This document shows positions 44,029-54,968 of a stretch of 64,000 bases of DNA, piece after piece. Each line of letters begins with the position of its first letter. Position 1 is the first letter of the stretch. A program made the position numbers and the translations under genes. A model generated the notes under the pieces. That model was given only the letters and a program-made list of their open reading frames with translations. It was not told the DNA's origin and made no database searches. The stretch covers positions 19,828 to 83,827 of the forward strand of contig ADNK01000283.1 in assembly GCA_000320545.1 (NCBI GenBank), read 5' to 3'. This DNA comes from Bigelowiella natans CCMP2755 (lineage: Eukaryota; Cercozoa; Chlorarachniophyceae).

Positions 44029-45556
44029 CATTCTGCTAATAGGAATGGCACATTCTCGATGAAGACAGATATCTTCACCGCTGGCGTAGTACTTTTTTAC
44101 CTGCTCTACAAATATCCTCCATTTATAGGGGAAGATAGCATAGATATAAGTAACCGCACGGTAGAAGAGAAGAAGAAGTTCTGGGACGCTCACTTTAAAG
44201 CCAATTTTCAGAGCAAAATTAAAAATGATCGGCCACCTTCACACCGAGGCACTTTGGGGCAGTTAGATTCCCTCAAAGACGAAGAGTCGATGTTGTTTCC
44301 TTCGATAGTGACTACCATGTTGGACGAGAATCAAAATGCAAGGGTGTGCTATAGCGTGAGCGACGTGAACGCCTTCGTTCGTAAGCATAAATTGCCATCT
44401 GATGGCAACCCAGACATAAGGCTACCACGCATACGTGTATATCGGTTTTGTGAAATCATCCTAGTCGATGGTATGATTGATCCATGCTCGAAGTCGCGGT
44501 GGGGGTTAGCTGAGATTAAAAACCACCCCTTCTACACACACCCTGGGGTTGGGACTGAGAAGAATGACGAAAACAGCACTAAAACCAAGGAATACAACGA
44601 CAAGGATTCAAAGAAAGCGATGACGATCACAGGTATAGTCATCACCACCTTAATGCTCTACTGCTGTTGCTGTAGTTTTTGCCTGGTTTTTGAAAATATC
44701 TTATGAGGATTTATACAAAGGTGGTGCTAGAATCGGTGGTAACAACAAAAATGAGGATATCGCGAGGGCAACTGTTCGCAGGGAAAGACAGAGATATCGA
44801 GATGAGGAATTGAGAAGGGTCTTACCATTTTGTAAGTTTGGTACTATGCGGCATGGATCGCCGTCTTCAAACCAATCTGATTGGAGTCTTTCCGATATAT
44901 CGGAAAACGATCTTGATACTCTTCGCGAAAAAATTGCTGAGGTTGTTGGCAGTGATGATGGTTTTGACGAGAACGATGATGATGTTGATGATCTACGATG
45001 AAACATGTGACGACGGAAATGATATAAAAATAGCACCATCTCTTATATAAAATTTTAACAATGATATTTTCATCAAATACGCACATCTGCGATACATTTC
45101 TGATATTAGTCTTCTTTTTGTGATATCTAGAGTCTTCCTTCCACGATAGCACCGTTGAAATACAACCCTGATTCGAGCATTTTGAAGCACTATACAATAA
45201 TCAAGTACCTAGATTACCCCAAGGAATCATATGCTAGGCTGTGTGCCTTACTGAATAGGCTCTCCATCGATTATGTCAGCCACTCAGAGAACCTTGAGGT
45301 AAGTTATCATTTATTATTGACTCCCAAGTTGTTGTATCCATCATAGATCTTAACTGTTTAAATATACTAGGTGAAAATTCGTTGGGAAAACAAGGAAAGA
45401 TGTATAGAGCTTAATGCAGACGTGATGGTCTTTGAGGGATCATCTTCTGATGAATCGGTGATAGAATTCCGAAATCTTGGCTCTGATCCAGTGACTTTTT
45501 CGAAGATTTTCGATGCCATTAAAGTAAAATATTTCCCGGTTGTGTGTATAAGTTAG
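43065..45556 (+). CDS. Protein pseudokinase with KA1-like C-terminal domain
   Basis: First exons 43065-43142, 43202 to about 43286, then 43367 on. The N-lobe is GYWIGKKLCDTEQYY, with no Gly-rich loop, then FGFKKE at the place of the lysine strand and an alpha-C-like AQEIKTMKTL. The catalytic loop reads IIHTNLHLGNIL where active kinases have HRDLKxxN, so the catalytic Asp is Asn and the Arg is Thr. The magnesium motif is TDFSS instead of DFG, followed by QAPE and a C-lobe DIFTAGVVLFYLL. The lobe ends in RWGLAEIKNHPFY. After an acidic linker come exons at about 45131-45300 and 45371-45556 that resemble a KA1 domain (YARLCALLNRLSIDY; FRNLGSDPVTFSKIFDAI). KA1 domains bind acidic lipids or inhibit the kinase. 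A hydrophobic stretch near 44640 is a 43-base intron (44633-44675), not a membrane helix. The 43408-43490 joint is uncertain. Confidence 0.75.
43991..44027. repeat. (GT)n microsatellite in pseudokinase intron
   Basis: A GT run close to the donor of the intron that follows the QAPE exon. Confidence 0.9.
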
Positions 45557-45649
45557 CTGAAAGTGGAATGCTATAAGTTAAGGTTAAGAGCAAATAAATT
45601 GTGCATGTGCGTACAAACAATGTAAAGTAGGTTGTACTATACACATCAA

Positions 45650-46060
45650 AATAGCACTGCTTGCGTCTTTGTTAGAACAGGAGTATCATCCTTGAGGGCA
45701 ACAGGAGCAGCAGTTGTTTTTGTTACAGCAGGAGTGCCATCCTTGACATCAGTAGTTGTTGTCTTTGTCACAACAGGAGCATCATCCTTGACATTAACAT
45801 GAGCAACTGTTAGTAGCAGTGCAGGCATCAATGGACATGAAGTGTGGCATGGCATCTCTGGATCTAGATAGAGATGCTTGGTGCATGCGACAAAAACAAC
45901 AACTGTACCTGTTGATGTCAACTAGGTCAAGGATGACGCTCCTGCTGTGACAAAAGACATCACTGCTCCTGCCAATGCCAAGGACGACACTCCCGTTTTG
46001 ACAAAGAACAACTGCTCTTTCCCTGTCAATTGTGCACAATCAATGTCAAGGATACACCTC
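45650..46060. repeat. Inverted array of a degenerate 48-51 base unit (KDDxPVxTK)
   Basis: On the minus strand, 45805-45660 reads three units of the type VKDDAPVVTK, VKDGTPAVTK and LKDDTPVLTK. On the plus strand, 45925-46015 reads two related units, VKDDAPAVTK and AKDDTPVLTK. The unit DNA begins GTCAAGGATGA in both orientations. The two arms face each other around a 120-base centre, so the array is an imperfect inverted repeat. It lies in the convergent spacer between the pseudokinase and the lumen-protein genes. No complete gene is seen. Confidence 0.7.
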
Positions 46061-46650
46061 CAAAACCTGGTCCTGAATTGAAAGCCCAACTAGTTTAGAT
46101 GGTTTCCACCGTGGACCAACATCGGACAAGTGGAAAGGCAACAACTTCTGCAAAAACTTTTTTGTCAAGAGTGGTCATTGTGATGTGGCCGACGATCATG
46201 ACACAATGATGAGCATGCGATCGAAAGACTCCGCAGCAAATCAAATGTGACCACCGTGAATTTTCGCATGCATCCTTCTGAACACACTTGTGTAGCCATA
46301 TATATATAGCAACGATGGTGCAGCATGCGAATGCAGCGCATGATGATGGCAGCCCAATTTGGCAGCACTAGCTGCATGGAACACATTGCTCTGTTCGCAA
46401 CCAGCTAGAATCAGCTCCAGAGCAAAGCACGCTTGCTAACACGATGTCATTGACCTGCAGCAATCTCTCATGCAATGACAAGAAAATTGCCAGTGAGCAC
46501 TTCTGGACTTGCCATGCAGCTTGCGCGCACAAGAACTGTGCAAGGCAACACATGCCAGCTAGCCAGCATGCTGTCATGATGCGCACGATCGATGTGGCGA
46601 TGTGGCGCGTGCTGGTGTACGTACTATGAAATCTATCGGAGAAGTTACAT
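46061..46650. repeat. CTAG/GCATGC-rich 3'-end island between convergent genes
   Basis: CATGC and GCTAGC words recur, for example at 46370, 46552-46575. There are no microsatellites apart from a short TA run at 46301. Nothing gene-like. Confidence 0.65.
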
Positions 46651-46851
46651 GAATATGTTATGAGTGAAAACTTCATACATCATGCAACGACATCTATATA
46701 TGCCCCTTGACCATCCACGTAAGTTCAGATTTTTAAGGATCAGCGTTTCTCGTAGTTCCTCTAGTTCAAAACCAGGAGATGTAACGCAAGTGGGCGATAG
46801 ATACACAGCTGATCTACTGGTATCCGTGCACTCACCGGGTGGCAATAACAA

Positions 46852-47365
46852 TTATCGCTTAGCAGCAGCCTTAACTCCACCGGGCTTCACGCACACGGAC
46901 GCAGTTGGGTTTGAGGAGCAAATTTTGGAAACAGACTTATCCTTAAGTCCATCAGTATCAGCACGTGCTTTTCCAGCTGCGCCAGCGAAAGCTCCAGCCA
47001 TACCAGCCATACCTCCCTTCATGAAAGCCCTTTTGCTCATCATCTGTGAAAATAAAGTGTTATATTGGATTTTCGTGGAAAAACAAGCATGGAATGCATC
47101 ATCAGCATCGAACACTTGTTACGAAGTAAATCATACCTTAGGCATAGGAGCAACGGAGCGCATATTGCGGACAGGTGCAGCAAGGCCTAATGTTTTGAGT
47201 GATTTAAGTGCGACGAAATTCAGAGGTCTGCGGTACACTACCTTGTTCAGCCCCGAAGGAAACGAAGCACAAAGCTAGGACAAGGGCAACGTTGATGAAA
47301 ACAGAAGCAATGAGAAGCTTCCTTGACCAGTTGGTGCGTGCAGGAGCGAAGTTAGCCAATTCCAT
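46852..47365 (-). CDS. Putative small thylakoid-lumen protein, plastid-targeted
   Basis: The second exon (47043-46852) starts MMSKRAFMKGGMAGMAG, continues AFAGAAGKARAD, which looks like a thylakoid transfer signal with an AxA-type cleavage site, and ends with a short mature part of about 36 residues containing SKICSSNPTASVC. The first exon ends at 47138 with NMRSVAPMPK and contains LKSLKTLGLAAPVRN, like a transit peptide. Further 5', from an ATG at 47365, comes MELANFAPARTNWSRK and a signal-like LLIASVFIN. Linking that to the rest needs either a 16-base intron (bases just after ATCAAC) or a one-base error. I do not recognise the mature protein. Confidence 0.45.
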
Positions 47366-49029
47366 GATTCCTCTAATTTGGATTTGTTCGAATTTAATTT
47401 CAACGCTTACTATGGTTTAAAATTTCTAAATGAAGAAATGATATCCACTACTGCTCTAATCCTCGATGCGTTAAAATATTCACAATTTTATCTAATGAAT
47501 GGGGGAAACAACGAAAAGGGCTCGAGAATGCAAGCATCGTACTGTTTGCGCTTGGGGAGTGAGAATTACTTCCACGTCGATGCGGAGGGCGCTGGTTTCA
47601 GATCTTTTCTACCAATGACAATAAAAACACTTTCAGCCTTGATAATAACATTTTAAACGTTGTGTAGAGTATAAAACAATCTCATATTGTATAAAAGACA
47701 ACTATTTTCGTTGTCTCTATGGAATAATTAGAGGTTTTAATATCACTAGTACATCTTTTTGTTCTGACATAAAAAGCATTATCACTGTTAAAATATAGGG
47801 CAATTACGTTAAAAAATAGCCTTAAATATGCAAACTGCAAGAAAACAAGGTTAAGTTGCTTCGTTTGATTTCTGAATTCCCAAACTTTCCCAGACCCCCT
47901 CCCGGCGTTTTGCATGATTTTTCGATTGAGGTCGTTAATATGATTCAAAACATAGTCCTTTTTCATAGATTTCTCAAAAGCCAATATTCCCACAAGTGGT
48001 CTTAACAAAAGAACGAATGAGAGAAGAGCCAATATCAAAAACATTGTTTTTTGTACCGGTTAGGGCAACTTTATGGTTCATAAAAGTGACCAAGAGTAAC
48101 TAAGAGTCCTATATCTCCCGATTATTACTGATAAGTTTTCTCACAGTGTATTCCATATTTACGTAGAATTTTTCACTAAATATGTCTATATTGGAGACGC
48201 CCGTGAAAAAAACTATCTATTCGATTTAAATGTTAATTTTTTAAAAATAATAAACGATCTTACCACCTAAGCGCTCCAAAAGAGCCCGTTCGAACATTTA
48301 TGGCTGACGCCGGTGGAACCGCTATTATTTAGAAATTTGAAAACTACAGGATATTTTTCTCCAAATTATTATTTCAGAAGGTAAAAACAGCCTCATTCCG
48401 AAATAAATATATTATTTTCTTACGACATCATTATACATATGTCGTTCTAATTTTCGACAGATCGTTTACTTTATTGCTTCGGTCTTTCATAGGTTCATCT
48501 GCGACAGGGAGATCGTACGACTCGTACTCGTTTCATTTGTAACGCTGTACAGCCGTGTGCCCAAAAGGGAGATGAGCATGTTCTAGAAATAAATTCTTAG
48601 ATATTTTCTACGTGCTTTATGCAGTTTTGCTTTCGGACAGATGTAAACATTTCAATGTTGAAGAAATGATCTGGAATAGGGAAGGCTCACAAAATATTCG
48701 AATTAACATTAGGAATAATTTAGTCTAAAAAAATAATGTTGAATTACCCTGGTTAACAAAAATGCGACAAGGATGTCTATCGGATAAAAGAGGTGCGATA
48801 TTCTTCAAGCGACATGTAAATCATCTTGTCTCAGAGTATAAATTACGGAAGCAGACGGCTCGTTGGTTTTTTGGCTTCCCCCACAGGGCTACCCCCGAAA
48901 GGCGCCGGAACGAGAACTGCTGCTGACGGTGAAGATCCCTTTGGGGTTCTTTTAAAGAATCCGTTCAAATCGATTAAACGTTGTTGTTGTCGAGTGTCGA
49001 AATCGTTTTGGTGATATTACTACTCGAAG
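47366..49029. other. AT-rich, microsatellite-free divergent spacer
   Basis: Markedly richer in A and T than its surroundings, with no long simple repeats. A minus-strand frame, 48044-47682, starts MFLILALLSFVLLLRPLVG like a signal peptide and then has KKDYVLNHINDLNRKIMQ; it could be a small secreted or membrane protein but has no other support. A + strand frame at 48826-49014 (MSQSINYGSRR) may be 5' leader of the next gene. Confidence 0.35.
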
Positions 49030-50654
49030 ATGGACTTGACACTGTCCAACGCCGAAAGGGAGCACCGTGCTCATGCGATGCGTGCTCATTACGCTCGGCT
49101 GAAAAAAACAAGGCCAACCATCAAAACCCGCGATCCACGTCGCCTGGAACGGATGCGTCGCTTTAAAAAGTTCCACAATGTAAAAAATAGCACCAAAGCT
49201 TCAACTGTCTCTCTTTCCTCAAAAAAATTCCGAACACTACAAATATTCACCTACACAGTTTACTCAAGCATATTCCTCATCTTCTTCATTCTGTAAAAAG
49301 GCTGGGAAGGGCGAAAAGCAGAAAAAATTGGATGATGCGAATGGAAAGCTCGTTAATCATATTACAGAAATCGCATGTCGCGTTAACAGGCGAGGTAATC
49401 CTTCTGTTCTCCAATACCCTATTTGCAGGAACGCCTCTTTTGTTTAAATCAAGTAATTCATATCTGGAATGGTGACGTAAACGCTACCGTGATAAATTAA
49501 TCCTTAGTTCCCAGCCAGAGGGTGATAGCGTATTCGGAGCACCGACGCAAAATGGCCGATTTCACCCGACTGCAGCGACAGAAGAAATTGGACCGTGAAA
49601 ACCTGGTAAGTCTAACTCACACGTTGATGTGCTACATCCATAAAAGATTGTCGCTTCATCAGGGTGAATACATAATTTTGAGATATGCCCTTAGAGTATG
49701 GAAGTTGCAAAGGAGAGTGTTGTGCTCATTAACACTCCCCCTCCTTTTAATGCATTTCAGAAAATCGCTCAGCGACTATTGAATCGGACCTCAGTGTACA
49801 ACAAAAAGAAATGGTGGGGAGTAAGATTTAATATAAGATATTGGGGAAGGGGGGAAGAGGTGACATACGTTACAAATTTATAATTTTTTTCATGTATTTA
49901 TGCATGTTAGCTTTTTAAGCTTGTAGAGAGGGAAAGAACATCGTCATTAACCCCCCCCCCGTCGTTTAATATTCTTAAAAATTTGCATATCATATGCACC
50001 CGAGTGAGATGCAAAAACAACAACCATTCCCTTCTCACCCCACTCAATACAGGAAAAAGGACTTTGTGAAATTTGATAAAATGAAGAGGCACCTGTCCAA
50101 AGCCTCATATTACATGAAGGACCAGAAGAAATTTAGCGTAAGTACACAAGAAATACCAAACTAATTTCCCGAATTGGTGATAATTTTATCGAGCACTTGT
50201 GCGCAGGTATCTCCCCCTCCAATGCTGCAGCCTCTGTCATCCGAGCTGCGTGACAGCCATATTCGCAAACTCGAATCAGATAGATTCGAAAGGAGATCTT
50301 ATAGGCCCGAGAGGAAACGAGGGAAATCAGGTCTTTGTTATTTAAAGTTAGTAGTCGTTCTCCCGTCCTTGTTATTGATGGATGGGAAGTAAATCCAGGC
50401 CTATGATGATGATGGTGATGATGATGATGATGATGATGATGATGTGTGTGTGTGTGTGTGTGTGTTGCATTATGATATTGTGCCCAAGAACATACGAACA
50501 CGCGTATGCGCGCACACACACAACACACACACGGATAGATATATAGATCTCACTATTATTGATTCAGCTCCCCCCGAGCTTCAACCAATCATCCTCGAAG
50601 AAGAAAGGAACTTCATGAGGATGGAAAACAAGTATTCGAAAGCAAAACACACAC

Positions 50655-50695
<41 letters not shown>

Positions 50696-51448
50696 TATAT
50701 ACATGTGCGTGTGTGTGTGTATAAATTTTTATGTTGTTAATGTACCTTGGCCATGTTATTATATAGCTATGTTTCTTCTCTCACACGTGTTTTAAGTAGT
50801 AGTCGAGTGGTGCCGAAAAAGCATTACCAAATCAATGCCATCGTCTGTCCGCCGAGGAATGATAGTTTTTTTGCTGTTGCGCAAGGACGAGATGTGCCGC
50901 AGCAACTGGTACTAATGGAAAGAAGAGGCGCTCGAGCAGGAGTCTTAAAATATGCATCTTAGGTTCAGTTCCATCACCATCACATCATATTTCGCATTTA
51001 CAAATACGTGTTCATGCACGCCCAGGCATTCTTCGTTTTCCCTCCTTTGTGTTCTTACTTATTTTTATATATTAGGCCCCCCTGCGAGTGGCCGCGACAT
51101 CCAATGCGAACGGATTTGCAAGAAATTCGGGGTGGGTATGATCAGCGTCGGAGAGATCATAGACAAGGAAATGGTAAAAAGGTCGGAATTTGGGATAAAG
51201 TGCGAGAGATACGTCGATGAGCGTAGGCTAATACCTGACAAAATTATCTCGCAAATGGTACTGAAACGTCTACAAGCCAACACGAGCAAAGGTACTACGA
51301 CACATCGGAACGAGCACCACAAAAAAACTTCACGTTTTATCACAACCTACTTCGATCAAATCGTTCCGTCTAAGTTAAAAGTTTCGTATGCGTGTGGATG
51401 CACACAACACGACACGACACGGCACCTCGCAGGCATGCACACGCATGG

Positions 51449-51491
<43 letters not shown>

Positions 51492-51879
51492 TTGGGTAGT
51501 GGACGGTTTCCCGCGAACAAAAGTCCAAGCAGAGGTCCCCTTCACTAAATCATACGCAACCCACGATAAACAACAAACGCATTTGATTCCGTCGGAGCAG
51601 CACGCTTTGCAAGAAGAAAGGGAAAACATAGTATTTGTCGGTGCGGTGGAAAAACTGCGGACTCGTCTCCTTTTAAATCCTCAAGTTGCGGCAGCGTTGG
51701 TCTCACATCAGAATGCTTCGATAGGAAATGAAAAAGGCCGGGATTTCCGTCGATTTGATCCTGGTGCTGGATATGGGAGACGATGTGGAGAAAGTGAAGG
51801 AGCGCGTCATTGGAAGGTATATCAGAAGAGGGGGGGGAGAAGAAGGGTTTCATGCATAGAGCGAAAAAAAATACACACG

Positions 51880-51926
<47 letters not shown>

Positions 51927-52513
51927 TTGTGTGAGTGTGTGTATGTTTATTATCAATTTTATGTTGTTATCTGCTGAGTTCCTATACATAAACATGCTCG
52001 TTGCGATCATCATCTTATCGTAATCTTGCACCCCCCCTCCCAACCTCCCTTCTTGTGCTGATAATGAATTCGACAGAATGTGGGACCCTGACACTGGTAC
52101 AATGTACCATGATAGGTACAGCTCTCTTATCTATCTCCCATCTTAGCGTCATCCATGCAAACGAGACAGCAGAGAGGGAGGGAAAGTGACGAAGAGAAAG
52201 AGAGGGGGGAGAGATTAAGATCCAGTTGGAAATTTTGGAGCTTCTGCATTCTGTTTTTCTCTGAGTTTTTACCCCGCCCTCCCCCCTGCCTCCTCGTCCT
52301 CCAGGTTTTACCAGGCAAGGGATAATGCAGTGCGGCACAGACTTGTCAGACGTAAGTATCATAACGGGAAGAGGAGGAGGAGGAGAGGAAAATAGCAACT
52401 CACACAGCTCATCACCTTGCTGTATACTCAAATCGTCTCTCGTGTTATATACCATGGGGCCACTTACTTAATATTAAAAGTCGTAAATTGCCTCGATTCT
52501 TCCCTCTCTCTCT

Positions 52514-52555
<42 letters not shown>

Positions 52556-52778
52556 ATCGCTCTCGCTTTGACAGGCCCTCAGGATGGGGAAGAAGAGGTT
52601 AAAAGAGCATTAGAGAATTCAGTAAAGTCGTTGCAGGTGCATCATCATCATCATCATCATCATCATCATATTGAAATAAATGTGTGGATAATCTACATGT
52701 TGCCTTGTGTGGCCTATGCTATTCCTATTATATAGTTACGTATACTCCTATATAAATACACAAATGCATAAATACACA

Positions 52779-52824
<46 letters not shown>

Positions 52825-53095
52825 ATTACTAGGCTGCGCTGAAGGGGCCTTTCAAGAACTCAGTGAGACAGGTAATTCATCCATCAGCGAAGCGTAGATA
52901 AATTGCATTTTTCCTTAAATAGTAATTCGGAGCAAGTAGTGTCCTAAGAGGCACGAAATGAAACGATAAAGTGATGAGATCATCTACTTCTTCTGACTTT
53001 GCACGTGTGGTGACAGGTCTCTAGTAAGGCAAGGAGAACCGACGAGATCTTCGGCGAAGTGCAAGGTTTTATGCAGCCATCATTACCATCATAGT

Positions 53096-53135
<40 letters not shown>

Positions 53136-53139
53136 TGCA

Positions 53140-53174
<35 letters not shown>

Positions 53175-53438
53175 TTGTGTGTTACGTGTATGCTCTGCAT
53201 CGTCCTGCTTGCACAGCACGAATGTTTCGTATCCACTTATGGTACTTTCGTCGGCAGATGTTATCGTATCGGTGAAGAAGCAGAAAAGGCGCCGCAGCTT
53301 GGGCGGAAGTATATCAGAGGTAGTAGTAGTCGTAGTAGTAGTAGTAGTAGTAGTAGTAGTGCTTAAAAGCTCCTGATTCTAGACTAGTGAGAAACGGCAG
53401 AATTTTACCATTCATTTATTGATGCAACTCCCCATATA

Positions 53439-53485
<47 letters not shown>

Positions 53486-54968
53486 TAATATATGTAATAT
53501 GTTGTGTGTGTGTGTGTGTGTTTGTGTGTGTGTTACACAATAACGGCCTGATCTCTAGTGATTGTATCGTGTCTGTGGCAAATTATTAATAATATCAAGG
53601 GGATATCCTGATACGGCTAAAAAATGATTGTCTTGCTGCTGTTTCTCTTCCATGTTCTCGTCCTCGTTCCCCCCCCCCCCCTTTCCTTCACCCAAAAAGG
53701 ACCCTGACGGCGGCCTAGAAGACTCGGGTATGATGATAGGAAGTAAGGAAGCAAGCTCTCCATCCCGACGCAAACGAGACGTTGCTTCGATGGAGAGGCG
53801 GACCAAGAACAAAGAGTCATCATCCTCCCCTTTAACGACGGGTGAAAAAGCTGCTGCTTCTCCTGGCACATCAATATCAACTACAATACCTGCTGGTGGT
53901 AGGGCGGAGGGGAAGGAGCATGAGGAGAGAACAGAGAAGTCGCGTGATGCAATGGAAAGCAGCGACAGCGACAACAAAAAGGAGAAGAAGAAGAAGATAA
54001 CCTTTGCGCCGAGTGTAGAGAACAAGGCTACTGAGCCGGTCGTGAATGAGGAGGGCAACAATGCGGAAGAGTCACTTGTAAAGGTGGTTGCATGCTTTGT
54101 GGCAGGGACCTCCTCGATGATGATGATGATGGTGATGATGATGACGACGATGATGGTGGTGGTAGTGGTGGTGATGATAATTGACACGACGATGATGATG
54201 AGGATGATGATGATGAGAAACTCGAAGAATGGTCGAGGGGGGTGGCTTTGAAGATGATGATTCTCTCAATGACTCGTCACTACATTACGCTGTCGTCGTC
54301 ATCATCAGGAGGGTACAGAGCTAGGTACTGAGCTAGGGTCTGAACTCAATTTGAGCATGACTGATGCCGGGGAGCATTCGCTCACCATTGGCGGGGTAAG
54401 CGAGGCAGATGCAAAGGTAAACAACTCTGATATATGAAGGCGTACAGCATTGTTCTGTGATGCTTGACTTCCAAGCCAATGAGAGCACATCGATAGCACT
54501 ATTGTCTTTCAACACGGCCACAATGTCTTCCCGCGAGGAGGAGGAGGACTGCCGTAAAGGAATAAGCGTTTCAGCTGCATGAATGATACAGATGCCTCGC
54601 GTTGTTTTCTCTGTTGTTCGGTCAGGCTGATGGCGGGGACGAAGAAGACTATGATCTTTCAGTGACAGAGGCAAAGTCAGCTTCGGTCCTACCAGACACA
54701 CAGGGGAAAGCAGAACAAAAAGAGGAGGAGGAAGAAGAAGAGGATGATTATGAGGATGATGATTATGAAGATGATGAGGACGACGCCGACAATCAACACG
54801 CTCCGAAAGGTTATGTGACTGAGTGTATGGCATGAGTATTATTCTACTGTTTCTTTCATCTTCGTAGATACGTTTGTATTCCCCGAGATGAAGAATGAAA
54901 CCATCGTTAGAGAGAGAGATGTAGCATGTAGGGCGCTTTCAGGAGAATTTCTTCGAGTTTGGAAATAA
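49030..54968 (+). CDS. CFAP97-like domain fused to an adenylate-kinase-like domain
   Basis: Twenty-three exons, 49030-49179 to 54868-54968, all with consistent phase, give 746 residues. Residues of about 80-150 read KMADFTRLQRQKKLDRENL, KIAQRLLNRTSVYNKKKW and MKRHLSKASYY, the basic helical pattern of the CFAP97/KIAA1430 family found in cilia. From residue 260 on comes an adenylate-kinase domain: LKICILGPPASGRDIQCE, ISVGEIIDKEM, YVDERRLIPDKIISQMVL, WVVDGFPRTKVQAE, VDLILVLDMG, and the lid RMWDPDTGTMYHDR. The joint between the halves is made by exons at 50568-50631, 50797-50864, 50903-50962 and 51076-51291. The P-loop has Arg where the usual GxGKG lysine stands. The last 330 residues are charged, Ser/Glu-rich and acidic, with KKQKRRRS in between. 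AK7 and AK8 are ciliary kinases, so a flagellar role is plausible. Confidence 0.75.
51446..51489. repeat. (AT)n run that forms a splice acceptor
   Basis: About 40 bases of AT end in atatatag, the acceptor of the exon at 51491 (WVVDGFPRT). Confidence 0.9.
53100..53172. repeat. (AT)n(GT)n composite microsatellite
   Basis: An AT run, a short GCATGCATGC link, then a GT run, in an intron of the CFAP97-AK gene. Similar runs are at 53443-53480 and 52784-52822. Confidence 0.9.
53320..53360. repeat. (GTA)n run starting at a splice donor
   Basis: The exon 53258-53319 (DVIVSVKKQKRRRS) ends in GAG and the intron begins directly with GTAGTAGTAG. Confidence 0.85.

Noticed and set aside
44633-44706. C-terminal membrane anchor on the pseudokinase (LMLYCCCCSFCLVF)
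   Set aside because: A 43-base intron removes it, and the downstream frame then runs on to the KA1-like exons in phase.
53628-54251. Met-rich C-terminus of the frame after 54083
   Set aside because: It is a (GAT)n repeat in the intron following the exon 53700-54083; a donor GTGG at 54084 and the next exon at 54309 keep phase.
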